Part shown: in pieces, positions 49,909-58,453 of the stretch
Layout: each line of letters begins with the position of its first letter
Position numbering within the stretch: position 1 is the first letter of the stretch
Assembly (NCBI GenBank): GCA_015075405.1
Contig: JABTUK010000004.1
Coordinates: forward strand, 248,001 to 312,000
Reading direction: 5' to 3'
DNA from: Anaerolineales bacterium
Lineage (GTDB): Bacteria > Chloroflexota > Anaerolineae > 4572-78 > J111
Length of the DNA stretch: 64,000 bases
Translations under genes and position numbers: made by a program
Notes under the pieces: model-generated
The model's input: only the letters and a program-made list of their open reading frames with translations
Database searches by the model: none
Told to the model about the DNA's origin: nothing

Positions 49909-51807
49909 TTAAGCCATTAACGCTTCAAAAGCCGAGCGTTCGACGGTTTCATATTCCAGCAGCGCTCCGGCCAGAGCTTCCAGCTTGCGCTCTTGCTCAA
50001 GCACAATGTCTTTGGCCCGTTGATAGGCCGTTTCCAGGATGTGGCGGATTTCGTGGTCAATGGCCTGGGCCATTTCCTCACTGTAATTGCGAATTTCGCC
50101 CAAACTGCCCAGGTAAGGATTGCCTTGCTCCTCGCCGAAGGTGCGCAGGCCCAATTTCTGGCTAAAGCCAAAGCGGGTGACCATGGCCCGCGCCAGTTTG
50201 GTGGCCCGCTCCAAGTCGTTGGCTGCGCCGGTGGTGATGCGTTTGAAGATAATCTCCTCGGCGGCCCGGCCACCCAGCAAGCCCACAATTTCGTCCTCAA
50301 AGGCTTCGCGGCTGCGCAGGTACTTATCCCCTTCGGGTAAAGGCATGGTGTAACCCAAGGCCATCCCCCGCGAGATAATGCTCACTTTATGCACCGGGTC
50401 GCTGTTTTCCAGGTTGTGCATCACTACGGCGTGGCCGGCCTCGTGGTAAGCGACCACTTTGCGCTCGTAATCGCTAAGGATTTTGCCCTGGCGTTCCGGC
50501 CCGGCAATAATCCGTTCCATCGCATCCTGAAATTCTGGCCGGCCAATGCTGTTCAAATTCCGGCGGGCGGCCAGAATGGCGGCTTCGTTGACCAAATTTT
50601 CCAGGTCGGCCCCAACAAAGCCGGGGGTCAATTTAGCCAAATCGGAAATAGAAATATCGGCGGCCAACGGTTTGCCTTTGGTATGAACTTCCAGAATGGC
50701 TTCACGACCAGTCACATCGGGCCGGTCCAAAATAACCTTGCGGTCAAAACGGCCGGGACGCAGCAGGGCCGGGTCAAGAATGTCGGGCCGGTTGGTTGAG
50801 GCCATTACAATTACATTGGTGTCGGTGGTAAAACCGTCCATTTCAACCAGGATTTGGTTGAGGGTTTGTTCGCGTTCGTCGTTGCCGCTGCCCATGCTGG
50901 CCCCACGCTGGCGGCCCACAGCGTCAATTTCATCCACAAAGACTACGGCGGGGGCTTGCTCTCTGGCTCGTTTGAACAGGTCGCGCACGCGGGCGGCTCC
51001 CACGCCGACAAACATCTCGACAAACTCAGAGCCGGAAATGCTAAAGAAGGGAACGCCGGCCTCGCCGGCGACGGCTTTAGCCAGGAGGGTTTTGCCCGTT
51101 CCCGGAGGTCCAGCCATTAAGACACCTTTGGGAATGCGCGCGCCTAATTTGGCAAATTTTGCCGGTTCCTTCAAAAATTCAATAATTTCCTGTAATTCTA
51201 ATTTGGCCTGGTCGGCCCCGGCCACATCACGGAAAGTTACCTGGGGTAGAGCAGGTTTGGATTTAGCATCTTTGTCATTGGTGTTGGAGATGACTCGTGG
51301 ATTGCTGCGCCCCATATTGCCAAAATTGTAGCCGGAGCCGCTCTGACCCTGCGGTTGGCGCGAATTGCGGAAAATAAAGAAAGTTATCAAGCCAACAACC
51401 GCCAAAACAGACAAGATGCCCGTTGGATTGAAGTTAGTGGTTGGTTCCTCGACGATAATCGGCAGGTCTTTTAAGGCTTCACTAGGAACACCGAGAAGTT
51501 TAAGGGTTTCCACCGCGCTAATATTCGACTCTTTGCGTACGGTAATTTTGCTGCCATCCGTTTTTGTCGCGGTAAGGGTATCGCCGCGCACGGTGAGGAT
51601 TTTCACTTCACCCGCAGTTACCGCACTGACAATTTGCGGCAAGGTAGCAGCTACGGAGGTTTGATTTGGCGAAGCAGATTGCTGATTTTTCGGTAAGAAG
51701 TAGTAGAGTAAAGCAACAAGGCCGACAATGGCCACAGCAACGGCAATCCAGCGGTAATGGGCCGGCAGCTTGCGTTCTTTACGTTTGGAATGGTTGTCAG
51801 AATTCAT
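49909..51807 (-). CDS. ftsH: ATP-dependent zinc metalloprotease FtsH
   Basis: 632 residues, membrane-bound AAA+ protease that removes faulty membrane and short-lived regulatory proteins. Seen: TM1 (about 20-38), small extracytoplasmic domain, TM2 (about 128-146), Walker A GPPGTGKTLLAKA near 234, Walker B FVDEIDAVGRQRG, pore loop FVGVG, SRH RPDILDPALLRPGRFDR, and zinc site HEAGH near 455 with the third ligand Asp in NDLERATKLA. Usual length for the family. It is flanked by a strong terminator at its 3' end and an AT-rich regulatory gap at its 5' end. Confidence 0.97.
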   Translation of the reverse strand: MNSDNHSKRKERKLPAHYRWIAVAVAIVGLVALLYYFLPKNQQSASPNQTSVAATLPQIVSAVTAGEVKILTVRGDTLTATKTDGSKITVRKESNISAVETLKLLGVPSEALKDLPIIVEEPTTNFNPTGILSVLAVVGLITFFIFRNSRQPQGQSGSGYNFGNMGRSNPRVISNTNDKDAKSKPALPQVTFRDVAGADQAKLELQEIIEFLKEPAKFAKLGARIPKGVLMAGPPGTGKTLLAKAVAGEAGVPFFSISGSEFVEMFVGVGAARVRDLFKRAREQAPAVVFVDEIDAVGRQRGASMGSGNDEREQTLNQILVEMDGFTTDTNVIVMASTNRPDILDPALLRPGRFDRKVILDRPDVTGREAILEVHTKGKPLAADISISDLAKLTPGFVGADLENLVNEAAILAARRNLNSIGRPEFQDAMERIIAGPERQGKILSDYERKVVAYHEAGHAVVMHNLENSDPVHKVSIISRGMALGYTMPLPEGDKYLRSREAFEDEIVGLLGGRAAEEIIFKRITTGAANDLERATKLARAMVTRFGFSQKLGLRTFGEEQGNPYLGSLGEIRNYSEEMAQAIDHEIRHILETAYQRAKDIVLEQERKLEALAGALLEYETVERSAFEALMA

Positions 51808-52030
51808 GAGGCAAAATCTCCGTTAAAAATGGTTTCTTCCATAACTTTTTAGGTTTTAAGCCCTTGAAAAGGACAGAGGTAGGTGTTAAAGACACCCACC
51901 TCTGCCATAGCGGTGAAATTTATGATGTATATTGTGCGGCGCAATTCTAACATACACTAAAAATGCGTGGCCCAAAAGTAGCAAAAGTCACAAATATTTG
52001 GGGTAAAAGGTACTCACTAGTTTTCCCTAA

Positions 52031-52101
52031 AGTACTTTTTGAGGGCCGCAACTGTTTACGATTGTAGCCGGGAATGTGTTTGAGCTAAAGAGTACTTTTT
52101 G
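52031..52101. promoter_or_regulatory. Direct repeat AGTACTTTTTG, 60-bp spacing
   Basis: Copies at 52031-52041 and 52091-52101, both preceded by CTAAAG. The spacing is close to a whole number of helical turns, as for a regulator binding pair on the ftsH side. Confidence 0.4.
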
Positions 52102-52276
52102 GTCACTGAGATGATATTTGCGCTATCCATCACAAATAGAAAAAATAGCAGGGTTGTGAGGAAATTACAAGCGTAAGGGGGGGTGCAGCCCCTCATTTAT
52201 CCAACTTTGGGCAAACCTGGTTTAAAATTGGGCTAAAGTTTGGGAATTTGGGAGATATTTTCAATAGGGATTAAAT

Positions 52277-52307
52277 TTGGCGCGTTTGTAGGCAGGCGGT
52301 GTATAAT
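52277..52307 (+). promoter_or_regulatory. Candidate promoter of the first LysM-CAP gene
   Basis: TTGGCG (52277-52282), 19-base spacer, TATAAT (52302-52307). The spacer is slightly long. Confidence 0.4.
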
Positions 52308-52382
52308 TGCCGGTCGAAACGGGTCTATTGAAAAATTGACCCGCCGGGAGGGTTTGCCATCGGTACAATTCAATCGTCCCAT

Positions 52383-53633
52383 GTGGCAGTGGCAGTAATA
52401 GCACTGGGGATTGCGTTAGTGGGCTGGTATCAATTTTCACCGGCGGCGCCGGCCTCGGTTGAACCAACCCTTGCTCTGCCGACGGCCACGCCTTCAGCCA
52501 GAGCGACGCTGTCAGCCAAAGCGACGGCCACGCCGACCTTGCGCTCCACCGCTACGCCCACCCCAAAAAAGACCACCGCTGTTCCCACCGCCACGCCGAC
52601 CCCCGGACCAGTCGTCCATGTGGTGCGCTCCGGGGAAATGCTGCTGGCTATCGCCGCCAACTACGATACCTCCGTTGAAAAAATTATGATGGTCAATGAG
52701 ATCACCGACCCCACGACGATCCAGATTGGCCAGAAATTGCTCATCCCGGTCACAGCCACCCCGGCTCGTAAAGAAACTCCTCGCCCCACCCCCACCCTGG
52801 TTTTTCATATTATTGAACCGGGGGATACCTTATTGGCCCTAGCCCTCCATTACGATACGACTGTTGAGGCGCTGGCGGCGGCCAATTGGATTACCGATCC
52901 CAGTGGTCTGCAATTAGGCCAAAAGTTGCTGATCCCTGGCAAAGATGGCGAACTGCCGGACCCCATCTTGTGGGCGCCGACGGCAGTCCACGAGGTGGCG
53001 AGCGGCGACACCATCCTGGCGCTAGCTGAGGAATACGGCTCCAGTGTTGAAGATATTCTGGCGCTCAACCCGGCCCTGGAGCCAAGCGCGCTACAAATCG
53101 GCCAGCAAGTTGCTATCCCCTTGACCCGCCAGCGACCGCGCTCGGGGGGCAGCCAGTCTCCTGCGGCGGAATTTGTGGCTGTGCCGGCGCTCACCGAGGC
53201 AGACCTGGCGGCGCTCAAAAAAGGCTCGCCCAGCCTGGTCGGCCTGGAGCAAAGCATGGTCGAGCAAGTCAATGCTAAACGCCGGGCTGAGGGGCTGGCT
53301 CCCTACAGGGTAGATGAGCAGTTGACCCTGATGGCCTGGGGTCAGGCCCAGGATATGGTTAAACGGGGCTATTTTAGCCACGTTACCCCCGAAGGTCGCA
53401 CCCTGCGAGATCGCTTTCAGGCGCGCGGGTTGGCGACTAATTGGGTGGGCGAGAATATTTATCTGAGCGTCAAGCCGGCCAATCAAGCTGTGGCGGCGGC
53501 GGTAGGCTGGTTTATGGGCGACGCGCCTCATCGCCGCAATCTGCTGCATGCTAATTTCAACCGGATTGGGGTGGGCGTAGCTCAAGAGGCAAACGGCTGG
53601 TATACCTTTGTGCTGGTTTTTGCAGGAGATTAA
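52383..53633 (+). CDS. LysM-CAP cell-surface protein (three LysM)
   Basis: About 416 residues. N-terminal membrane helix (VAVAVIALGIALVGW), Pro/Thr-rich linker with PTATP repeats, three LysM modules (HVVRSGEMLLAIAANYDTS; HIIEPGDTLLALALHYDTT; HEVASGDTILALAEEYGSS), then a CAP/SCP domain (from about 295; GQAQDMVKRGYFSHVTPEGRT, VGWFMGDAPHRRN). LysM modules bind peptidoglycan or chitin-like glycans. The GTG at 52383 has no ribosome site, while GGGAGGG at 52346-52352 would suit an in-frame ATC at 52359, so the true start may be non-canonical. A homologue follows. Confidence 0.85.
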   Translation: MAVAVIALGIALVGWYQFSPAAPASVEPTLALPTATPSARATLSAKATATPTLRSTATPTPKKTTAVPTATPTPGPVVHVVRSGEMLLAIAANYDTSVEKIMMVNEITDPTTIQIGQKLLIPVTATPARKETPRPTPTLVFHIIEPGDTLLALALHYDTTVEALAAANWITDPSGLQLGQKLLIPGKDGELPDPILWAPTAVHEVASGDTILALAEEYGSSVEDILALNPALEPSALQIGQQVAIPLTRQRPRSGGSQSPAAEFVAVPALTEADLAALKKGSPSLVGLEQSMVEQVNAKRRAEGLAPYRVDEQLTLMAWGQAQDMVKRGYFSHVTPEGRTLRDRFQARGLATNWVGENIYLSVKPANQAVAAAVGWFMGDAPHRRNLLHANFNRIGVGVAQEANGWYTFVLVFAGD

Positions 53634-53640
53634 GACCGGC

Positions 53641-55092
53641 GTGAAAAAATTGAACCCCCGTGACATCATTGATCATGTGCCGGCCTATTGGTGGACTTGG
53701 CTGGCCCTGACCCTGGCTTTAATCGGCCTAGTCGCCTGGGTCCAGTTTAATCTGGCTCCGCCTCCAATGCCGACCCCCGTGGCCAGCATCATTCTACCCA
53801 CCCGTCGCGCTACGCCCCAGCCAACGGCAACCTTGACTATTGAACCGCTAGGTAACTTTGTCGAAATCGCCATTCTGGAGATGACGCCGGCCCCTGAAGC
53901 GACAGCTACTCCCAAGCCGACCGCTACCCCCACCCCGATTTTTGTGTTTCATGAAGTCCAATCCGGTGAAACGCTGATTTCGATTGCCGCCGAGTACGGC
54001 ATTTCCACCGAAGCTTTATTGGCTGCCAATAATATCCGTGACCCGGCCAATTTGGAAGTGGGGCAAGATTTGCTGATTCCGCCCCAAGAAGGGCTGCGGG
54101 TTCCGGTGGTGCCGCATACCGTGGTTGCGGGTGACTCGTTGTTGAGTATTGCGGCCAAGTATGGCTCCAGCGTCAAAAAGATTCTGGCGGCCAACCCTCA
54201 CTTGCAGGCCGATGATGAGTTGCCGGTCGGCGAGGCCATTGCCGTGCCGGTGGTTTTCACCGAACCCAAGCCGGTCGCTCCGGCGCAGGGATCGGATGAG
54301 CCGGTTTATTACACCATCGTTGAGGGCGATACGCCTCTGGCTATTGCCTACGAATACGAGATACCGGTCGAACTGCTGCTGGCGGCCAATGAGATTACCG
54401 ACCCGACCCGGCTGCAAGTTGGCGATCAACTCTTGATTCCCCCCAGCGAAGGTTTGACTCAGGGGGTGCCAATTATCCTGTACGATTTGACCGAAGGGGA
54501 TACATTGCTCGGCCTGGCTGCCAAATTTGGCTCCAGCGTCAAGGATATTTTGGCGGTTAATCCCGAATTGATACCCTCTTCGTTGGAAGTGGGTCAAACG
54601 GTGGCTATTCCGGTCATCTTTGCCCCGCCGCGACCCACCCCCTCCCCCCAGCAGCCCAGAGCGACGCCCGTTCCGATGGCTCCACCACCCAGCCTGGTGG
54701 AAATGGAGCAGCAAATGGTGGCCGGGGTCAATGCCCAGCGAGAAGCCGCCGGACTGCCGCCGTACCAGGTTGACCAGGAGATTGCCGCGCTGGCCCTGAG
54801 CCATGCCCAGGATATGGTCGTCCGGGGCTACTTTGGACACACCACCCCTGAAGGAAACACCCTGCAAGATCGCTTTTTTGAAGCAGAGATTGACGTTGCC
54901 AATGTCGGTGAGGATATCCAGCGCAACACCCGCCCGGCGAATGAAACGGTTGAATTTGCCCTGAACTGGTTTATGAACAGCCGCCCGCACCGGGCCAATA
55001 TTCTCCACCCTCACCACAACCGCATCGGTGTGGGCATCGTTGAAGGGCCGCCGGGCTGGTATACCTACGTGCTGGTGTTTGCGGAGAGGTGA
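53641..55092 (+). CDS. LysM-CAP cell-surface protein (four LysM)
   Basis: 483 residues from the GTG at 53641 with GGAG upstream; the longer frame runs into the previous gene. Same plan as its neighbour: N-terminal helix (about 20-37), Pro/Thr-rich linker, then LysM modules (HEVQSGETLISIAAEYGIS; HTVVAGDSLLSIAAKYGSS; YTIVEGDTPLAIAYEYEIP; YDLTEGDTLLGLAAKFGSS), then CAP (SHAQDMVVRGYFGHTTPEGNT; LNWFMNSRPHRAN). It begins 7 bases after the first gene, indicating tandem duplication and cotranscription. One LysM module more than its partner. Confidence 0.9.
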   Translation: MKKLNPRDIIDHVPAYWWTWLALTLALIGLVAWVQFNLAPPPMPTPVASIILPTRRATPQPTATLTIEPLGNFVEIAILEMTPAPEATATPKPTATPTPIFVFHEVQSGETLISIAAEYGISTEALLAANNIRDPANLEVGQDLLIPPQEGLRVPVVPHTVVAGDSLLSIAAKYGSSVKKILAANPHLQADDELPVGEAIAVPVVFTEPKPVAPAQGSDEPVYYTIVEGDTPLAIAYEYEIPVELLLAANEITDPTRLQVGDQLLIPPSEGLTQGVPIILYDLTEGDTLLGLAAKFGSSVKDILAVNPELIPSSLEVGQTVAIPVIFAPPRPTPSPQQPRATPVPMAPPPSLVEMEQQMVAGVNAQREAAGLPPYQVDQEIAALALSHAQDMVVRGYFGHTTPEGNTLQDRFFEAEIDVANVGEDIQRNTRPANETVEFALNWFMNSRPHRANILHPHHNRIGVGIVEGPPGWYTYVLVFAER

Positions 55093-55159
55093 AACGTGAT
55101 GCGTGATTGGTACCTTGTAACGGGCTATTTTGAATTTATTTTTTACGAGGAGTCTAGCC

Positions 55160-55546
55160 ATGCCCAAGCAACAAATCTCAACTAAAAAAGGTGCGGCCCC
55201 CGGCGGCGCTTACTCGCAAGGTCTAAAGGTGGGGGAATTTGTTTTTGTCTCCGGTCAGGGGCCGTTTGATCCCGAAACCGGCCAGATGGTTGGAGAGACG
55301 ATTGAGGAGCAGACCGCCCGCACCCTGGAAAATATCAAAGCGATTTTGGAAGCAGCCGGGGCGACGATGGCCGATGTAGTCAAAGTATCGGCCCACCTGA
55401 GCGATCTCGGTATGTTTGACCGCTACAACAAAGTCTACGCCCGCTACTTTCCCGATCCCAAACCTACTCGTACCACCGTTGGCAGCCAGTTACCGCAGAC
55501 GATGCTGGTAGAGATTGACGCCATTGCCTATATTGGCAAAAAGTAG
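55160..55546 (+). CDS. ridA: RidA/YjgF family protein
   Basis: 128 residues from ATG 55160 with an ACGAGGAG site. Enamine/imine deaminase family: GAYSQGLKVGEFVFVSGQGPFDPETG, the catalytic Arg in KPTRTTVGSQLP and the C-terminal VEIDAIAYI are all seen. Detoxifies reactive intermediates of PLP enzymes. Downstream of the LysM-CAP genes in the same orientation but with its own gap. Confidence 0.9.
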   Translation: MPKQQISTKKGAAPGGAYSQGLKVGEFVFVSGQGPFDPETGQMVGETIEEQTARTLENIKAILEAAGATMADVVKVSAHLSDLGMFDRYNKVYARYFPDPKPTRTTVGSQLPQTMLVEIDAIAYIGKK

Positions 55547-55628
55547 AAAGACGGACAGGGTATGAATAGCCCTCAGCCTGCCTAACTTGCATTACCACAA
55601 AAATTGGCGAAAATTAGTTGCGCAAGTA

Positions 55629-55721
55629 TCAGCAGATCCAATTTTTCATCGTAGCTGGCGCATCCCTATGCGTCAGCGGGCGGCATAGGGATGCCACCCT
55701 ACGGAAATTTGGATCTACTGA
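55629..55721. mobile_element. 94-bp non-autonomous element, copy 2
   Basis: Terminal inverted repeats beginning TCAGCAGATCCAA and ending TTGGATCTACTGA, flanked by direct repeat GTA (55626-55628 and 55722-55724). Inner hairpin GCATCCCTATGC. Nearly the same as copy 1 at 39508-39601. Confidence 0.85.
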
Positions 55722-55845
55722 GTATTAGCAGTAATCAGTAGTCAATAATGAAAATGCTGGATGGGGGGGCGGCAAGGCAGCAAGGTTGCACCCCGCATAA
55801 ATTCCCCGTTTACTGTCTACCGTCTACTATTTTTAGGAGTAATCT

Positions 55846-56307
55846 ATGAGTGAAGCAGTTGCTGCGGTTCCGCCGCGGCTGCAAGAAATTGTTGAAGAGT
55901 TTGGTGAAGCAGAGGGTCAGGAAAAATTAGAATTATTGCTGGAATATTCGGAAAAAATGGCCCCGCTGCCCGACTGGCTGAATAAAGAAACCAACATGGA
56001 ACAGGTCCACGAGTGTATGACCCCGGTGTTTGTCCATGCCGAACAGGAGAACGGCGGGATGACTTTTTATTTCGATGTCCCGCCCGAATCACCCACCGTC
56101 CGCGGTTACGCCGCTATTTTGGGTGAAGGGCTGCACGGGTCGCCGCCGGAGCAGATTGTTACCATCCCCAGCGATTTTTACCTGCAAATGGGGCTGCACA
56201 AAGTGCTATCGCAGCAGCGTCTACGCGGTATCACCGCCATTCTGGCCTACCTCAAACGCCTGGCGAGAGAGAGAATCAAAGGAACTGAGGGAACTCATAG
56301 GAACTGA
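55846..56307 (+). CDS. sufE: SufE-family sulfur acceptor
   Basis: 153 residues. SufE accepts persulfide sulfur from the SufS cysteine desulfurase for Fe-S assembly. Seen: PPRLQEIVEEFGEAEGQEKLELLLEYS, conserved Cys near 57 in VHECMTPVFVH, VRGYAAILGEGLHGSPPEQI and the C-terminal MGLHKVLSQQRLRG. The last 10-13 residues (RIKGTEGTHRN) are read from a GGAACTGAG repeat and are not family sequence. No sufS or sufBCD next to it. Confidence 0.9.
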   Translation: MSEAVAAVPPRLQEIVEEFGEAEGQEKLELLLEYSEKMAPLPDWLNKETNMEQVHECMTPVFVHAEQENGGMTFYFDVPPESPTVRGYAAILGEGLHGSPPEQIVTIPSDFYLQMGLHKVLSQQRLRGITAILAYLKRLARERIKGTEGTHRN

Positions 56308-56351
56308 GGGGACTTATTTTTTTCCAGTTCCCTCAGTTCCCTCAGTTCCTT
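56277..56351. repeat. CAGTTCCCT nonamer hairpin
   Basis: Left arm GGAACTGAGGGAACTCATAGGAACTGAGG, right arm CAGTTCCCTCAGTTCCCTCAGTTCC with a 9-base period. It overlaps and replaces the 3' end of sufE. Confidence 0.8.
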
Positions 56352-56371
56352 TTTGAACGTAAAGTTCTTCT

Positions 56372-57457
56372 ATGACCCAACAAACCTCAACCCAGATTCT
56401 TTATCCTTTCTCCGCCGTAGTGGGCCAGGAAGCGATGCAGTTGGCTTTGCTGCTGAATGCGATCAACCCGGCTATTGGCGGGGTGCTTATTCGTGGGCAA
56501 AAAGGCACGGCCAAATCAACGGCGGCGCGCTCCCTGGCCGCCCTGCTCCCGCCCGCTGATACAAACGACCTGGTCATCCAGGTGCGGACAAACGACGGTC
56601 ACGAAGCCATACCCTTCTCCCGCCCCGCCCCCGCCTCCCTCTTTGTGGAATTGCCTGTCGGGGCCAGCGATGACCGGGTGGTGGGGACGTTGGACATCGA
56701 GCACGCTCTGCGGGCCGGTCAGCGTCGTTTTGAGCCGGGACTGCTGGCTCAGGCTCACGGCGGCATTTTGTATGTAGATGAGGTCAATCTGCTGGCCGAC
56801 CACATTGTGGATGTGCTGCTCGACGCGGCGGCATCGGGCATCAATACGGTGGAGCGAGAAGGCATTAGTGTCAGCCATCCGGCCCGGTTTATTCTGGTCG
56901 GTACGATGAATCCCGAAGAGGGCGATTTACGCCCGCAGCTATTGGACCGCTTTGGTCTGGCTGTCGAAGTGGTGGGTCAACCGGAACCGGCCACACGGGC
57001 CGAGATTGTCCGCCGCCGGATTGCCTTTGAAGCCAACCCGGCCGATTTCTATGCCCGCTTTGCCGAGGCGGAAGCGCAGTTGCGCCGGCGCATTGTCGAA
57101 GGGAGAGCTTTGTTATCTCAAGTAACCCTGAGCGACGGCCTGCTGGAGTTGATTACGCACATCTGCGCCGGCAGCGGTGTGGACGGTCTGCGCGCCGATA
57201 TTACCATCTATAAAACTGCCCTGACGCTGGCCGCCTGGGAAGGCCGCCGCCAGGTTACGGTTGAAGATGTCCGCCGCTCCGCCGAATTGGCCTTGCTCCA
57301 CCGTCGCCGCCGCCAGCCCTTCGAGGAACCGGGGCTTGACCAGCAGCAGTTGGATGAGTTGATCCAGCAGCATCAGCAGGGGAGCAGGGGAGCAGAGGAG
57401 CAGGGGGGCAGAGGAGAGAAAGAAAATACCTCAAGTGATGACTCGGAGGATGAGTGA
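56372..57457 (+). CDS. Magnesium/cobalt chelatase ATPase subunit (ChlI/BchI type)
   Basis: 361 residues, AAA+ motor of a metal chelatase. Seen: AVVGQEAMQLALLLNAINP, Walker A IRGQKGTAKSTAARS near 40-50, Walker B GILYVDEVNLLADHIVD, FILVGTMNPEEGDLRPQLLDRFG. Followed with an 8-base overlap by a D-type subunit. With a B12 riboswitch and cobalt importer downstream it more likely serves a CobN-type cobaltochelatase than chlorophyll synthesis. The C-terminal tail (GSRGAEEQGGRGEK) is repeat-derived. Confidence 0.88.
   Translation: MTQQTSTQILYPFSAVVGQEAMQLALLLNAINPAIGGVLIRGQKGTAKSTAARSLAALLPPADTNDLVIQVRTNDGHEAIPFSRPAPASLFVELPVGASDDRVVGTLDIEHALRAGQRRFEPGLLAQAHGGILYVDEVNLLADHIVDVLLDAAASGINTVEREGISVSHPARFILVGTMNPEEGDLRPQLLDRFGLAVEVVGQPEPATRAEIVRRRIAFEANPADFYARFAEAEAQLRRRIVEGRALLSQVTLSDGLLELITHICAGSGVDGLRADITIYKTALTLAAWEGRRQVTVEDVRRSAELALLHRRRRQPFEEPGLDQQQLDELIQQHQQGSRGAEEQGGRGEKENTSSDDSEDE
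57375..57417. repeat. GAGCAGGG octamer array at the end of chlI
   Basis: Four to five GGAGCAGG-type units encoding a Gly/Glu/Arg-rich tail. Confidence 0.7.
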
Positions 57458-58394
57458 GTCTGACAACTCAAAAGACTCTCAGCCGTCCCCGGTCTCCGGT
57501 CCCTGGTCGGCGCAGTCTGACCAAACCTTTACTCCCGGCGACTCCTTCGCTGTTCGCAAAATAGCTCCTGCTGCCACCCGAAGGCAGCCTCAGCCGGGCC
57601 GGGGCCGGCGCAGTCAAACAACCGCCGTCAATCAAGGGGGACATTACATTCGCGCCGCCGTGCCGCAGGGCAGTGTGCGAGATGTAGCCGTAGATGCGAC
57701 GTTACGGGCGGCTGCCCTCCGCCGAGCGCGGGGAGGAGAGGACGCGAGGCGTAATGAGTCCCAAATCCTCGCCTCCTCGCCTCCTCGCCTCATCATCCCC
57801 ACCGATCTGCGCGTCAAAATCCGCCGCGCTCGCACCGGCAACCTCATCCTGTTTGTGGTGGATGCGTCTGGCTCAATGGGGGCGCGGCAGCGCATGGTGG
57901 CGGTTAAAGGGGCGGTGTTAAGCCTGCTGCTGGACGCCTACCAGAAACGGGATCGGGTGGGTCTGATTGCCTTTCGCGGTCAAGGGGCAGAGTTGCTCGT
58001 CCCCCCAACCAATTCTGTAGAATTGGCCGAACAGCGCTTGCGCCAGATGCCCACCGGCGGGCGCACTCCTCTCGCCGCCGGACTGCAACTGGCTGAACGG
58101 GTCTTGAGCAGTTATCTCCAACGAGATGCAGCTCTGACCCCACTGCTGGTGTTGGTTACGGATGGCCGCTCGAATGTCGGTTCTCCGGCCCAACTTCGCC
58201 ACGCGACGCTGGCCATGGCCCAAAAGCGTCTGGCGGCGTTGGTGCTGGACAGCGAGCAGGGGTTTGTCCGTTTGGGCGCAGCCAAAGAGATCGCCGCCTG
58301 GTTGGAAGCAGAGTATTTGCCGTTGGAAGCGCTGCGGGCGGGCGTTATTGCCGGGCAGGTACGGCAGAGATTAAACCAGTCGCGCCATCCTTGA
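57435..58394 (+). CDS. Chelatase D-type subunit (VWA domain)
   Basis: Up to 319 residues. C-terminal von Willebrand A domain (about 130-310) with MIDAS motif VVDASGSMG and a downstream TDGRSNVGS, as in ChlD/BchD/CobT. The usual AAA-like N-terminal half is missing; in its place is a Ser/Pro-rich linker with GRGRRSQ. Possible starts: GTG 57435, ATG 57438 or ATG 57450, which overlaps the previous stop. The loop QILASSPPRLIIP (57735-57795) comes from a CCTCGCCT octamer repeat. Pairs with the I-type subunit upstream. Confidence 0.85.
   Translation: MMTRRMSESDNSKDSQPSPVSGPWSAQSDQTFTPGDSFAVRKIAPAATRRQPQPGRGRRSQTTAVNQGGHYIRAAVPQGSVRDVAVDATLRAAALRRARGGEDARRNESQILASSPPRLIIPTDLRVKIRRARTGNLILFVVDASGSMGARQRMVAVKGAVLSLLLDAYQKRDRVGLIAFRGQGAELLVPPTNSVELAEQRLRQMPTGGRTPLAAGLQLAERVLSSYLQRDAALTPLLVLVTDGRSNVGSPAQLRHATLAMAQKRLAALVLDSEQGFVRLGAAKEIAAWLEAEYLPLEALRAGVIAGQVRQRLNQSRHP
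57735..57795. repeat. CCTCGCCT octamer hairpin inside chlD-type gene
   Basis: GAGGAGAGGACGCGAGGCG arm followed by three CCTCGCCT units, in frame. Confidence 0.75.
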
Positions 58395-58397
58395 TAT

Positions 58398-58426
58398 TTG
58401 ACATCCCTTTTGTCTTTTGCTAAACT
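58398..58426 (+). promoter_or_regulatory. Promoter of the cobalamin-riboswitch operon
   Basis: TTGACA (58398-58403), 17-base spacer, TAAACT (58421-58426), about 28 bases before the aptamer P1. Confidence 0.7.
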
Positions 58427-58453
58427 GCTGGCCTCAACAATTAAATATAAGCC

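Larger units (their letters stand above)
51808..52382. other. AT-rich divergent regulatory gap
   Basis: 575 bp between ftsH and the first LysM-CAP gene. It holds a GTGTTAAAGACACC-type hairpin near 51871-51905, two AGTACTTTTTG direct repeats exactly 60 bp apart (52031 and 52091) and a candidate promoter (52277-52307). No gene seen. Confidence 0.6.

Noticed and set aside
56372..58394. Bacteriochlorophyll-type magnesium chelatase
   Set aside because: No H subunit or other pigment genes are nearby, and a B12 riboswitch and cobalt-type importer follow; cobalt chelation is the more likely context, though not proved.
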